Shown: one piece after another, positions 52,919-62,624 of the stretch
Layout of the letters: the number at the start of each line of letters is the position of its first letter
How positions within the stretch are numbered: position 1 is the first letter of the stretch
DNA from: Sphingomonas sp. AX6
GTDB taxonomy: Bacteria > Pseudomonadota > Alphaproteobacteria > Sphingomonadales > Sphingomonadaceae
Assembly (NCBI RefSeq): GCF_902506605.1
Contig: NZ_LR733979.1
Location: 2,464,008-2,528,007 of the forward strand
DNA length: 64,000 nucleotides
Direction: 5' to 3'
Position numbers and translations under genes: made by a program
Notes under the pieces: model-generated
The model's database searches: none
What the model was told of the DNA's origin: nothing
The model's input: only the letters and a program-made list of their open reading frames with translations

Positions 52919-54250
52919 TTGAACGACACGCCCAACACATATGACATCCACATCATCGGTGGCGGCCTCGCCGGGTCGGAAGCCGCGTGGCAGCTTGCCC
53001 AGGCCGGGGTGAAAGTCCGCATTTCGGAAATGCGCGGCAGCGGAGACTGCACCCCCGCGCACCATACCGACGGGCTTGCCGAACTCGTCTGCTCGAACAG
53101 CTTTCGCTCAGACGATGCCGAATCGAACGCGGTCGGGTTGCTCCATGCCGAGATGCGCGCGCTCGATTCGATCATCATGGCGCAGGGTGATGTGCATAAG
53201 GTGCCAGCAGGATCGGCACTGGCGGTGGACCGCGATGGCTTCTCGGAAGGCGTGACGGCGCAGCTCGCCGCGCATCCCAATATCGAGATCGTGCGCGAGC
53301 GGATCGACGCGCTGCCGACCGAGGGGCTGACGATCGTCGCCACCGGCCCGCTGACCGCGGCGTCGCTGGCGGGCAGCATCGCGGGTGCGACGGGCAGCGA
53401 TCATCTGGCGTTCTTCGACGCCATCGCCCCGATCGTCCACCGCGACAGCATCGATTTCGACACCGCCTGGTTCCAGTCGCGCTGGGACAAGGGCGAGGGC
53501 AAGGATTACATCAACTGCCCGATGGACCGCGAGCAATATGCGGCGTTCCACCAGGCATTGATGGACGGCGAAAAGACTGAATTCCGCGACTGGGAAAAGG
53601 ACACGCCCTATTTCGAGGGCTGCATGCCGGTCGAGGTAATGGCCGAGCGGGGGTTCGACACGCTGCGCTTCGGGCCGATGAAGCCCGTCGGCCTCGACGA
53701 TCCGCGCACCGGGCGCTGGCCGCACGCGGTGGTTCAGCTGCGCCAGGACAATAAGGACGGGACGCTGTGGAACATCGTCGGTTTCCAGACCAAGCTGAAA
53801 CATGCCGAACAGGTCCGTATTTTCCGCACGATCCCGGGGCTCGAAAATGCCGAGTTCGCGCGGTTGGGGGGCTTGCATCGGAACACCTTCATTCAGTCGC
53901 CGATCCTGCTGGACCATCAGTTACGACTGAAATCCGCGCCACACATCCGGTTTGCGGGCCAGATTACCGGCTGCGAGGGCTATGTCGAAAGCGCCTCGAT
54001 TGGATTGCTCGCGGGGCGATTTGCGGCCGCAGAGTTACAAGGCCGGACGTTGGAGGCTCCCCCGCGCGAAACCGCGCTGGGGGCGCTGTTGTCGCACATC
54101 ACGGGTGAAGCGGAGGCTGACACCTATCAGCCGATGAACGTCAATTTCGGGCTGTTCCCACCGATCCCCGGCAAGACCAAGAAGGCGGATCGCAAGAAGA
54201 TGTACACCGGGCGGGCAAAGGAAGCACTGGCGGGTTGGATGGCGGGTTAG
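52919..54250 (+). CDS. trmFO: tRNA uracil-54 C5 methyltransferase, folate/FAD-dependent
   Basis: 443 aa, TTG start, as no in-frame ATG lies before the FAD motif. [18 protein letters not shown] is the dinucleotide-binding site, then [28 protein letters not shown] and [34 protein letters not shown] holds the conserved catalytic Cys. It makes m5U54 (T54) in tRNA with methylene-THF as carbon donor. A long inverted repeat follows its stop. Confidence 0.94.
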   Translation: MNDTPNTYDIHIIGGGLAGSEAAWQLAQAGVKVRISEMRGSGDCTPAHHTDGLAELVCSNSFRSDDAESNAVGLLHAEMRALDSIIMAQGDVHKVPAGSALAVDRDGFSEGVTAQLAAHPNIEIVRERIDALPTEGLTIVATGPLTAASLAGSIAGATGSDHLAFFDAIAPIVHRDSIDFDTAWFQSRWDKGEGKDYINCPMDREQYAAFHQALMDGEKTEFRDWEKDTPYFEGCMPVEVMAERGFDTLRFGPMKPVGLDDPRTGRWPHAVVQLRQDNKDGTLWNIVGFQTKLKHAEQVRIFRTIPGLENAEFARLGGLHRNTFIQSPILLDHQLRLKSAPHIRFAGQITGCEGYVESASIGLLAGRFAAAELQGRTLEAPPRETALGALLSHITGEAEADTYQPMNVNFGLFPPIPGKTKKADRKKMYTGRAKEALAGWMAG

Positions 54251-54265
54251 CCTCCGATAACCACC

Positions 54266-54373
54266 GTCACCCCGGCCGCAGTGCCGGGGTCCACCGGGCG
54301 GCAATCGTAACCTCCACAGCCGCTAGTGGCGCGCAAGCGGATTAGTGGACCCCGGCACTGCGGCCGGGGTGAC
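54266..54373. repeat. 29-bp perfect inverted repeat between trmFO and holC
   Basis: Arms at 54266-54294 and 54345-54373 are perfect reverse complements with a 50-bp spacer; imperfect matching continues outward by about ten bases. The arms themselves include CCCCGG and CCGGGG palindromes. It lies between the convergent trmFO and holC genes and may act as a bidirectional terminator or a REP-like element. Confidence 0.85.
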
Positions 54374-54381
54374 GGGGGAGG

Positions 54382-54822
54382 TTATGCCGCCTGTTCCCAG
54401 CCGCCGGTTTCAAGCTGTTTCCAATAGCGCCGCTCGACGCCTTCGCGCTCGGCAAGCGCTTTCCACGCCGCACGCGCCTCACCGATTGCGCCTTGGTCGA
54501 AAAAGTGGAAGGCGCGGTCGAAGCCTAGCGCTTCGTCGCGCCACTCGCCGTCTACCAGCGCCACATGGCGCGCGCCGTTGCTCGGGTCCACGCCAATCGC
54601 GATCAGCACGGGTTGCGCGACATCCTCGCCCGCCCCGGCCACCGCATGGGGCAGAAAACTGTCGGGCGCATAACTCCACAGCAATTTATCGATCGCCACA
54701 GCCTGCGCCTCGTCCCGCACGACCACCAGCAACCGCCCGCCATCGCCCACGATCCGCTCGGCAATGCGCGGCAGGACGCGGTCGAGCGGGGAGCGTGTCA
54801 AGTGATAGAAATCGACCTGCAC
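54382..54822 (-). CDS. holC: DNA polymerase III subunit chi
   Basis: 146 aa. MQVDFYHLTRSPLDRVLPRIAERI, LLWSYAPDSFLPH, QPVLIAI and GAIGEARAAWKALAEREGVERRYWKQ fit the HolC family, which links the clamp loader to SSB. It follows pepA by 18 bp, the usual pepA-holC pair. Confidence 0.93.
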   Translation of the reverse strand: MQVDFYHLTRSPLDRVLPRIAERIVGDGGRLLVVVRDEAQAVAIDKLLWSYAPDSFLPHAVAGAGEDVAQPVLIAIGVDPSNGARHVALVDGEWRDEALGFDRAFHFFDQGAIGEARAAWKALAEREGVERRYWKQLETGGWEQAA

Positions 54823-54840
54823 GGCCCCGCCCCTTTCCGC

Positions 54841-56316
54841 TCAGCCTTCGTGATTGTCAGCGACGAACCGGTCGAGCACGCGCACCCCGAACCCGGTCGC
54901 GCCCTTGTCGAAGGTCGCACCTGGCTTGTCGGCCCATACCATGCCGGCGATGTCGAGATGCGCCCAGCGCACGCCTTCGTCGATGAACCGCAGCAGGAAC
55001 TGGGCCGCGGTAATCGACCCTGCGCCACGCGGGCCGATATTCTTCATGTCGGCGATCGGCGAGTCGATCAGCTTGTTGTAATTGTCCGACAGCGGGAAGC
55101 GCCACAGCGCGTCGCCGCTCGCCTTGCCCGCTGCCAGCAACTGATCGGCCAGACTGTCGTCGTTCGAGAACAGTCCGCCATGTTCGTTGCCCAGCGCGAT
55201 GATCATCGCCCCCGTCAGCGTCGCCAGATCGACGATTGTCTTGGGCGAGTAATTCCGCTGGACCCAGGTCAGCGCGTCGCACAGCACCAGTCGCCCTTCG
55301 GCATCGGTATTCAGAATTTCGATCGTCTGGCCCGACATCGACGTCACGACGTCACCCGGACGCTGCGCCTTGCCGTCGGGCATATTCTCGACAAGCCCGC
55401 ACACACCGACCACATTCGCTTTGGCCTTACGCAGCGCGAGTGCCTTCATCGCGCCTGCGACCGCGCCAGCACCGCCCATGTCCCATTTCATATCTTCCAT
55501 GCCGGGACCGGGCTTCAGCGAGATGCCGCCGGTGTCGAACGTGACGCCCTTGCCTACGAACGCCAGGTCGTAATCGCCCGCGCCCTTCCCCTGCCAGCGC
55601 ATGATGAGCAACCGAGCCTCGCGCTCGGAGCCCAGCGACACGCCGACCAGCGAATGCATGCCGAGCTCGGCCATTTCGGCTTCGGTCAGCACGTCGATCT
55701 CGACCCCGGTCCCCTCGAGTTCGGCGCGTGCGCGCTCGACGAAGCTTTCGGGATAGATGATGTTGGCGGGCTCCGCGACCAGCATCCGCGTAAATTCCAG
55801 CCCCTGCGCCAACGCGTCAGCCTTGGCCCAGGCCGCGTCGATCCCGTCAGGCGCGCCGACGATTGTGATCGTCTCCAGCGTCGGCTTCAGCTTTTCGGCC
55901 AGCTTGGTGCGATAGATGTCGTAGCGCCAGCTACGTTGCTTGGCCGCCCCGGCGAAACGCGCGACTTCGGTCGCAGACGGTGTCGCTTCCAATCCCGAGA
56001 AATCGACCACAATCTCGCGCACGCCCGAAATCAGGAAGCGCGCGGTCAGTGCACCGCCTGCACGCTCGTAATCGACTTCGCTTCCCGCACCGACTCCGAT
56101 CAGCAGGATGCGCCCTACCCCAGTGCCGCGCTTGGCGAAAATCTCGACGATCGCGCCGGTTTCGCCGTCGAAGCGGCCGGCTTCGGCTGCACCCTTCACC
56201 AGTTCAGCATCGCCCCCGAATCTGGCTGCATCCAGCGATCCCATCCCGTCCTTGGCGACCGGGATCGCCAGCACCGGTGCATGGTCGGGAACGCTCGTTG
56301 CAAACTGGATTTTCAT
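54841..56316 (-). CDS. pepA: leucyl aminopeptidase
   Basis: 491 aa from the ATG at 56316, since a longer frame adds 15 unrelated residues. M17 family marks: FVGKGVTFDTGGISLKPG (metal-binding Lys and Asp), MKWDMGGAGAV and NTDAEGRLVLCDAL (signature with the catalytic Arg). It removes N-terminal residues from peptides in the cytoplasm. It shares a 169-bp gap with the divergent lptD. Confidence 0.95.
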   Translation of the reverse strand: MKIQFATSVPDHAPVLAIPVAKDGMGSLDAARFGGDAELVKGAAEAGRFDGETGAIVEIFAKRGTGVGRILLIGVGAGSEVDYERAGGALTARFLISGVREIVVDFSGLEATPSATEVARFAGAAKQRSWRYDIYRTKLAEKLKPTLETITIVGAPDGIDAAWAKADALAQGLEFTRMLVAEPANIIYPESFVERARAELEGTGVEIDVLTEAEMAELGMHSLVGVSLGSEREARLLIMRWQGKGAGDYDLAFVGKGVTFDTGGISLKPGPGMEDMKWDMGGAGAVAGAMKALALRKAKANVVGVCGLVENMPDGKAQRPGDVVTSMSGQTIEILNTDAEGRLVLCDALTWVQRNYSPKTIVDLATLTGAMIIALGNEHGGLFSNDDSLADQLLAAGKASGDALWRFPLSDNYNKLIDSPIADMKNIGPRGAGSITAAQFLLRFIDEGVRWAHLDIAGMVWADKPGATFDKGATGFGVRVLDRFVADNHEG

Positions 56317-56485
56317 CGGGGATTGAGTCCTTCGTGGTAATGGAACAAGCCATATGGGCATTGTCCCCGCTTAGACGAGTGGAAGGGCCAGCGCAAAAGG
56401 GGTTTGGGCGATTGCGAAACCGGTTTTTGGGTGCGATAGCGCGCTGCTGCCCCGCGCAGCCTGTTCGGTCGGAGACACTCGCCCT

Positions 56486-58729
56486 GTGAAGCGTAATTTT
56501 CTGCTTTCGAGTGTCCTACCGGTCAGCGCGTTGCTCTGGTGTGCGCCCGGCTACGCCCAGGATCTGCAGGATCGCCCGGTCGATCCACCCGTGCCAACCG
56601 CGACGACGCAAACGCTGGGCGAGGATGAGATCGAATTCTCGGCAGGCGTGCTGGAATATGACAGCAACAGCGAAGTCGTCACCGCGACCAGCGACGTGCG
56701 ACTGTTCCGTCGCGGTGAACGGCTGCGCGCGGATCGGGTCGTTTGGAACCGCGAAACCGGCCAGGTGGTGGCGGAAGGCAACATCGCCGTCACCAACCCC
56801 CAGGGGGACGTGGCCTATGGCGACCGGATCGAACTGACCGATTCGTTGCGCGACGGCGTGGTCGAAAACATGCTGGTCGTGCTTGAGCAGGGCGGACGCC
56901 TGGCCGCGCGGCGCGGCGAGCGGGTCGAGGGCGGCGTTATCAACGTCCAGGATGCGGCCTATACCCCGTGCGCGGTAACCACGCCCGAAGGCTGCCCCAA
57001 AGAGCCGACCTTCAAGATCGAAGCGGTTCGCGTCGTCTATGATCCCAACCGCGAGCGAGTCAGCTATTCGGGTGCCCGCTTCACGCTGTTCGGGCTGTCG
57101 ATCCCGCTACCCAGCTTTTCGCACACCATCGGCGACGGCAGCCAGAGCGGGTTGCTCGCGCCGTCGTTGCGGTTGGACCGTGTCAACGGCCTCGAAGCCT
57201 CGGTCCCTTATTTCTGGTCGTTCGGCCCCAATCGCGATCTGACGCTGACGCCTCACGTCTTCACCAATGCGCTTCCGATGCTGAAAGCCGAATACCGCGA
57301 ACTGAACGAACTCGGTGCGTTCCGCGTGACGGGGTACGGCACCTATAGCCGCCGTGCCGATGATTTCCTGGTGACGCCGACCGACGCCGATACCGAAAAC
57401 GCCTTTCGCGGCTTCATTGATGCGTCGGGCCGCTATCAGTTCGATCCCAATTGGAGCGCGAGCGGATCGATCCGGCTTGCCAGCGACCAGACCTTTCTGC
57501 GCCGCTACGACATCTCTCGCGAGGACCGCCTGCGCAACAATGTGAAGCTGGAACGGATCGACCGCGACAGCTATTTCGCGATCCAGGGCTGGGCCGTTCA
57601 GACGATGCGGATCGGCGAGAATTCGAATCTGCAACCGATCGCGCTGCCGGAGATCGATTATCGCAGGCGGATCGACGGCGGCATCGACGGCGCGCGCGTG
57701 ATGCTGCAACTCAACACCCTGGCGCTGACCCGGATCGAGGGGCAGGACACCCAGCGCGCCTTTGCCTCGGCCCAATGGGACTGGCGGCGCATCACGACGA
57801 TGGGTCAGGAAGTGACGCTGACCGGCTATGCGCGCGGTGACGTGTACAACACCAACGACACGCTCTCGACCGTCGTCCCCTCCTATCGTGGCGACGAAGG
57901 GTTCAGTGCGCGCGCGATCGGGGCTGTGGCACTGGACGTCAAATGGCCGTTCATCGGGCAGTTTCTGGGCGGCACCCAGCGGCTGACCCCGCGGGTCCAG
58001 ATCGTCGCCTCGCCCAAACTCGCCAATCTGAAAGTCCCGAACGAGGATGCGCGCGCGGTCGATCTGGAAGATTCGAACCTGTTCGCGCTCAACCGTTTCC
58101 CCGGTTACGACCGGTTCGAGGATTCGCCGCGTATCACTTACGGGGCCGACTGGGCTGTCGACCTGCCCGGATTTTCGCTCAACGCAACGATCGGCCAGAG
58201 CTACCGTCTCTCCACGCGCGAGACGCTGTTGCCCAGTGGCACCGGGCTCGACGATCGCTGGTCCGATTTCGTCGGGCGTACCGAAGTCCGCTGGCGCGAA
58301 TTCGTCAGCTTCACCCACCGTTATCGCCTCGACAAGGACGGCTTTGCGATCCGCCGCAACGAAGTCGATGCAACCGTCGGCACGCGTCGCACCTATGCCA
58401 GTGTCGGCTATCTGCGCCTCAACCGCGACATCGACGCGCTATTCGAAGACTTGCAGGACCGCGAGGAGGTTCGCGTCGGCGGCCGGGTTCAGGTCGCGCG
58501 CTACTGGTCGGTGTTCGCTTCGGCGATCGTCGATCTGACCGATCGCGAAGAAGATCCGCTGTCGCTGTCCGACGGCTTCGATCCGATCCGCCACCGGTTG
58601 GGCGTCGCTTATGACGATGATTGCCTGACGCTTGGCCTGACGTGGAAGCGCGACTATGAGGATACCGGCGACGCGCGTCGGGGGAACTCGTTCCTCCTGA
58701 CGCTGGCGTTCAAGAATTTGGGGCGCTAA
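56486..58729 (+). CDS. lptD: LPS-assembly protein LptD
   Basis: 747 aa, GTG start before a signal peptide (FLLSSVLPVSALLWCAPGYAQ). The N-terminal LptA-like jelly-roll (residues about 45-200) includes YDSNSEVVTATSDVRLFR and AEGNIAVTNPQGDV. The C-terminal part is a large outer membrane beta-barrel. Cys in YTPCAVTTPEGCPKEP and the late DDDCLTLGL could form the essential disulfides. It inserts LPS in the outer leaflet with LptE. surA follows, as is usual. Confidence 0.92.
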   Translation: MKRNFLLSSVLPVSALLWCAPGYAQDLQDRPVDPPVPTATTQTLGEDEIEFSAGVLEYDSNSEVVTATSDVRLFRRGERLRADRVVWNRETGQVVAEGNIAVTNPQGDVAYGDRIELTDSLRDGVVENMLVVLEQGGRLAARRGERVEGGVINVQDAAYTPCAVTTPEGCPKEPTFKIEAVRVVYDPNRERVSYSGARFTLFGLSIPLPSFSHTIGDGSQSGLLAPSLRLDRVNGLEASVPYFWSFGPNRDLTLTPHVFTNALPMLKAEYRELNELGAFRVTGYGTYSRRADDFLVTPTDADTENAFRGFIDASGRYQFDPNWSASGSIRLASDQTFLRRYDISREDRLRNNVKLERIDRDSYFAIQGWAVQTMRIGENSNLQPIALPEIDYRRRIDGGIDGARVMLQLNTLALTRIEGQDTQRAFASAQWDWRRITTMGQEVTLTGYARGDVYNTNDTLSTVVPSYRGDEGFSARAIGAVALDVKWPFIGQFLGGTQRLTPRVQIVASPKLANLKVPNEDARAVDLEDSNLFALNRFPGYDRFEDSPRITYGADWAVDLPGFSLNATIGQSYRLSTRETLLPSGTGLDDRWSDFVGRTEVRWREFVSFTHRYRLDKDGFAIRRNEVDATVGTRRTYASVGYLRLNRDIDALFEDLQDREEVRVGGRVQVARYWSVFASAIVDLTDREEDPLSLSDGFDPIRHRLGVAYDDDCLTLGLTWKRDYEDTGDARRGNSFLLTLAFKNLGR

Positions 58730-58752
58730 GCCTGCGTTCAGGCAATTAGCGC
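58723..58752 (+). other. stem-loop at the lptD-surA junction
   Basis: GCGCTAAGCCTG (58723-58734) pairs with CAGGC (58739-58743) and TTAGCGC (58746-58752) around a CGTT loop and a 2-nt bulge; it includes the lptD stop. No T-run follows, so it is more likely an RNA processing or attenuation hairpin than a terminator. Confidence 0.45.
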
Positions 58753-58807
58753 GATAGGGCAAGCGTCGGTCCTCCCCCGACGTGTGAAGAGGTTTGTCGA
58801 TCCAAGC

Positions 58808-60157
58808 ATGAGCAAGAATCGTTTTTCGGCGCGGCTCCGCGTCCTGTTGGCCACGGTCTCGATCTTCACTGCGGGCACGCTTGCGGCACAAACCGTGCCC
58901 GATCAGGGCGTGCCGCAGACCGGATTGAACCTGCCCGACAACCTCCAGATTTTCGGCAAGGCGGACCCCAACATCCGCAAGCCTACCGCGATAGTGAACG
59001 AAGCGGTCATTACCGGCACCGATGTCGATCAGCGTCTGGCGTTGATCTCGGCGTTGCGCGGGCTTCGCGTGCCGCCCGAACAAATGGATCAGTTCCGGCT
59101 TCAGGTGCTGCGTCAGCTGATCGACGAAACGCTGCAGGTGCAGGAAGCGGGCAATAACGAAATCACGATCACGCCGCAGGAATTGACGCAGAGCTATACC
59201 CGCGTCGCCCAGAATATGCGGATGACGCCCGACCAGCTGACTGCGATGCTCGAACAAGCCGGGTCTTCTGCAGAATCGATGCGCCGCCAGATTCAGGGCG
59301 AACTTGCATGGAGCCGCCTGCTCCAGCGTCGCGTCGAACCGATGATCAACGTGTCGGATGCCGAAGTTCAGTCGGTCATCCAGCGCCTCGAGGCCGCCAA
59401 GGGCACGGAAGAATATGAGCTGAGCGAAATCTACGTCTCGGCCAATGCCTCGACCGCGCCGCAGGTTCAGCAGCGCATGGCAGCGATGATTCAAGCGATG
59501 CGCGAAGGTCAGAGCTTTCAAGGCTTGGCCGTGACCAACTCCGAGGCGACCACGGCGGCAAACGGTGGTTCGCTGGGCTGGGTTCGCGCCGCCATGCTTC
59601 CCGAGCCGCTGTCGCGCGCCGCACAAGGCATGGAAGTCGGCCAGGTTGCGGGACCGATCGAAGTACCAGGTGGCTATTCGGTGCTCTACCTGACCGACAA
59701 GCGCCAGGTGTTGATGGCCGATCCGCGCGATGCGGTGCTGGCGCTTCGTCAGTTGACGCTCAACTTCCCCGCGGGCACGACACAGGCTCAGGCGAGCCAG
59801 ACTGTGTCGCGGTTCGCCACGGCGGTTCAGGCGATCAACGGATGCGGCGGGGTTCAGGCCGTCGCGCAACAGATCGGCGCGGATGTCGTCGATAACGATG
59901 CCGTGCGGATCCGCGATCTGCCGCCCCAGCTTCAGGAAATCATGATCGGGCTTCAGGTCGGTCAGGCAACCCCGCCCTTCGGTTCGGTGGATAGCGGCGT
60001 CCGCACGCTTGTCCTTTGCGGTCGCGACGATCCGGCGTCGTCGGCAGCGCCGTCTGCGGAGCGCATCCAGCAGGGGCTGGAACAGGATCGCGTCAATCTG
60101 CGCGCGCAGCGGATGCTGCGCGATTTGCGTCGCGACGCCGTGGTCGAATATCGCTGA
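58808..60157 (+). CDS. surA: SurA-like periplasmic peptidyl-prolyl isomerase chaperone
   Basis: 449 aa from the ATG at 58808; a GTG at 58784 would add 8 residues. Signal peptide (LRVLLATVSIFTAGTLAAQT), a SurA N-terminal chaperone domain (IVNEAVITGTDVDQRLALI, QLIDETLQVQEAGNN), then one clear parvulin domain (YELSEIYVSANA, GSLGWVRAAMLPEPLSRA and a following strand). It guides outer membrane proteins such as LptD. Downstream pdxA-rsmA follow. Confidence 0.88.
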   Translation: MSKNRFSARLRVLLATVSIFTAGTLAAQTVPDQGVPQTGLNLPDNLQIFGKADPNIRKPTAIVNEAVITGTDVDQRLALISALRGLRVPPEQMDQFRLQVLRQLIDETLQVQEAGNNEITITPQELTQSYTRVAQNMRMTPDQLTAMLEQAGSSAESMRRQIQGELAWSRLLQRRVEPMINVSDAEVQSVIQRLEAAKGTEEYELSEIYVSANASTAPQVQQRMAAMIQAMREGQSFQGLAVTNSEATTAANGGSLGWVRAAMLPEPLSRAAQGMEVGQVAGPIEVPGGYSVLYLTDKRQVLMADPRDAVLALRQLTLNFPAGTTQAQASQTVSRFATAVQAINGCGGVQAVAQQIGADVVDNDAVRIRDLPPQLQEIMIGLQVGQATPPFGSVDSGVRTLVLCGRDDPASSAAPSAERIQQGLEQDRVNLRAQRMLRDLRRDAVVEYR

Positions 60158-60180
60158 TCCAGGCTGAAGGGAAACATCGC

Positions 60181-61185
60181 ATGACGGCTCCCATCGCCAT
60201 ATCGATGGGTGATCCGGCGGGAATCGGTCCGGAAATCATCGCAAAGGCATGGAAGGCCCGGCGCAAGGCGGGCCTATCGCCATTTTTTGCGATCGGCGAT
60301 CCGCGCGCGATCGAAACGCTGGGCATTTGTCCGGTCTGGGCGATATCCGATCCATCGGAGGCAGGCGGTCAGTTCGGCAAGGCGCTGCCGGTACTGACGT
60401 TGTCCGACACCGCGTTGTCGGAACCGGGAACCCCCTGCGTCCACGGTGCCCGCAGCGCGTTGATGGCGTTGGAAATGGGGGTCGGCCTGACTCGCTCGGG
60501 GGCGGCATGCGCACTCGTCACCGGCCCGGTATCCAAGGCGCGGCTCTACTCAATCGGTTTTTCCCATGCCGGCCAGACCGAATTCGTCGCTGAGCGATGC
60601 GGCGTATCCCCCGACAATGCCGTGATGATGCTCGCGGGTCCGTCGCTGCGCGTCGTCCCCATCACCACCCATGTTCCGCTCGCCAGCGTCAGCGAATTGC
60701 TGTCGGTCGAATTGCTGGTGGCGCGCGGCCTATCCACGGCACGTGGGCTGCGCAAGAATTTCGGGATCGAAGACCCCCGGCTCGCCTTTGCGGGGTTCAA
60801 TCCCCATGCCGGCGAGGAAGGCGCGATCGGGCGCGAAGAGGTCGATATCATCCGCCCCGCGATCGAACGGCTGAAAAGCGAGGGGATCGACGCAAGCGGG
60901 CCATTCGCCGCCGACACGATGTTCCATCCCCGCGCGCGCGCAACCTATGATGCGGCTTTGTGCTGCTATCATGATCAGGCGCTGATCCCCTTGAAGACGC
61001 TGCATTTCGACGAAGGCGTCAACATCACGCTGGGCCTGCCGATCGTCCGCACCTCGCCCGATCACGGCACCGCGTTCGATATCGCGGGCAAGGGTATTGC
61101 CGAGCCCGGCGCGATGATCGCTGCCATCAAGATGGCGGGCGAAGCGGCGGCGCGGCGCGCAAAAACCACCGGGACGGCAAAGTGA
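60181..61185 (+). CDS. pdxA: 4-hydroxythreonine-4-phosphate dehydrogenase
   Basis: 334 aa. [13 protein letters not shown] at the N-terminus, [11 protein letters not shown] (substrate/metal His) and [20 protein letters not shown] (metal His) are hallmark motifs. It oxidises 4-phosphohydroxy-threonine in pyridoxal phosphate synthesis. It starts 23 bp after surA and overlaps rsmA. Confidence 0.95.
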   Translation: MTAPIAISMGDPAGIGPEIIAKAWKARRKAGLSPFFAIGDPRAIETLGICPVWAISDPSEAGGQFGKALPVLTLSDTALSEPGTPCVHGARSALMALEMGVGLTRSGAACALVTGPVSKARLYSIGFSHAGQTEFVAERCGVSPDNAVMMLAGPSLRVVPITTHVPLASVSELLSVELLVARGLSTARGLRKNFGIEDPRLAFAGFNPHAGEEGAIGREEVDIIRPAIERLKSEGIDASGPFAADTMFHPRARATYDAALCCYHDQALIPLKTLHFDEGVNITLGLPIVRTSPDHGTAFDIAGKGIAEPGAMIAAIKMAGEAAARRAKTTGTAK

Positions 61186-62000
61186 GCGGCACCCTGCCGC
61201 CGCTGCGCGAGGTGATCCGCGCGCACGGCCTGATCGCCAGCAAAGCGCTTGGCCAAAATTTCCTGTTCGACCAGCAATTGCTGGCGCGGATCGCGGCGAT
61301 TCCCGGCGACCTGCAAAATGCCGAAGTGCTCGAAATCGGCCCTGGTCCGGGCGGTCTGACGCGAGCGTTGCTCGCGGGTGGCGCGAACGTCACCGCGATC
61401 GAGCGCGACCGGCGCTGTATCCCTGCCCTTGCCGAACTTGCCGAGGCCTATCCGGGCAAGCTTCGCGTGATCGAGGGCGATGCGCTAGAAATCGACGCGC
61501 CGTCGCTGTTCGATGGCAAACCGCATGTCGTTGCCAACCTGCCCTATAATGTCGGCACCGCCCTGTTCGTTGGCTGGTTGTCGGCGACGTGGATGCCCTG
61601 GTGGCAAAGCCTGACCCTGATGTTCCAGCGCGAAGTCGCCGACCGCATCGTCGCCAATGCCGGGGACGATGCCTATGGTCGGCTGGCGGTGCTGGCACAG
61701 TGGCGATCGACGGCGCGGATCGCGATGCCGGTGCATCGTTCGGCCTTCACCCCACCACCCAAGGTGATGTCGGCGGTGGTCCATGTCCTGCCGGTCGAAG
61801 CACCGGCGGGGGTAAACTTCGCCAAGCTTGAAGCCGTAACCGCCGCATCATTCGGTCAGCGGCGCAAGATGCTGCGACAGAGCTTGAAATCGGTGCCTGG
61901 TGCGCTGGCGGCGCTCGACGCGCTGGGGATCGAATCGACGCGTCGGGCGGAGACGGTCAGTGTGGCGGATTTCGTCGCAATCGCACGTAAACTGTCCTGA
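61182..62000 (+). CDS. rsmA: 16S rRNA dimethyladenosine transferase
   Basis: 272 aa, GTG start overlapping the pdxA stop (GTGA). [13 protein letters not shown], the SAM site [14 protein letters not shown], and the catalytic [11 protein letters not shown] are typical of KsgA/RsmA. It dimethylates two adenosines near the 3' end of 16S rRNA. The pdxA-rsmA link is conserved. Confidence 0.96.
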   Translation: MSGTLPPLREVIRAHGLIASKALGQNFLFDQQLLARIAAIPGDLQNAEVLEIGPGPGGLTRALLAGGANVTAIERDRRCIPALAELAEAYPGKLRVIEGDALEIDAPSLFDGKPHVVANLPYNVGTALFVGWLSATWMPWWQSLTLMFQREVADRIVANAGDDAYGRLAVLAQWRSTARIAMPVHRSAFTPPPKVMSAVVHVLPVEAPAGVNFAKLEAVTAASFGQRRKMLRQSLKSVPGALAALDALGIESTRRAETVSVADFVAIARKLS

Positions 62001-62058
62001 GCATCGCCGGGAAACCCTACCCCGTTTGCATTGAGCGGATGGGGGTAATTCGCCGCGC

Positions 62059-62592
62059 TTAGTTCTTGTCCTCAGGCGCGGGCGCATCCGGGATGCGGGT
62101 GACCGGTGCCGTCGCAGAGGCGGTGGCGGTCGGCGCAGATGCCGGCCCCTTTGCGATCGCTGCCGATAGCTGCGTCGCCTCCACGCATCCTGTGGTGCAG
62201 AGTTTCTGAAGCTGGGCCAGATTGGTCTTGGCACGAGCGACAGCGCCGCGCGCAACCAGCGCTTCACCCTGGCCCTTCAACGCCTGCAAGTCGTTGGGTT
62301 CCAACTTCAGCGCCTCACGGTACATGCGGATCGCCTTGCCGGGCAGTTCGCGGGTCTGCGCGATATTGCCGAGTTCGACATACGCTTCTCGGTTGCGCGG
62401 ATCGGCGGCCAGCGCCGATTCGAGCGAATCGACCGCGACTTCCAGATTGCCCGACGCCTTTGCCGCGCGTCCCGCTTCAAGCAACGCCGTCGAGCGCGCG
62501 TCGATCTGGTCGTCGGCACGCTGGCCGTGGAGCGCAGTCGAAAAACTGACCAGCACCAGGGCAGCGGCGGCGGAAACGATCGTGATACGCAT
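62059..62592 (-). CDS. small secreted TPR protein
   Basis: 177 aa from the ATG at 62592. Signal peptide (ITIVSAAAALVLVSFSTALHGQ), then about two to three TPR-like helical repeats (GNLEVAVDSLESALAADPRNREAYVELGNIAQT, LPGKAIRMYREALKLEPNDLQALKGQGEALV). Two Cys in KLCTTGCVEA could be disulfide-linked. The tail is Ala/Pro/Thr-rich. It follows the RsmB-like gene by 32 bp and is likely co-transcribed. Function unknown. Confidence 0.78.
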   Translation of the reverse strand: MRITIVSAAAALVLVSFSTALHGQRADDQIDARSTALLEAGRAAKASGNLEVAVDSLESALAADPRNREAYVELGNIAQTRELPGKAIRMYREALKLEPNDLQALKGQGEALVARGAVARAKTNLAQLQKLCTTGCVEATQLSAAIAKGPASAPTATASATAPVTRIPDAPAPEDKN

Positions 62593-62624
62593 AACGGTCT
62601 CCAGAGGGGATGGCGTGCGGGCTA

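Noticed and set aside
54565..56340. Long plus-strand frame (591 aa) opposite holC and pepA
   Set aside because: It spans two real genes and their gap and has no recognisable domain.
57107..59869. Long minus-strand frames opposite lptD and surA
   Set aside because: Shadows of well-supported genes; Arg/His/Gln-rich with no motifs.
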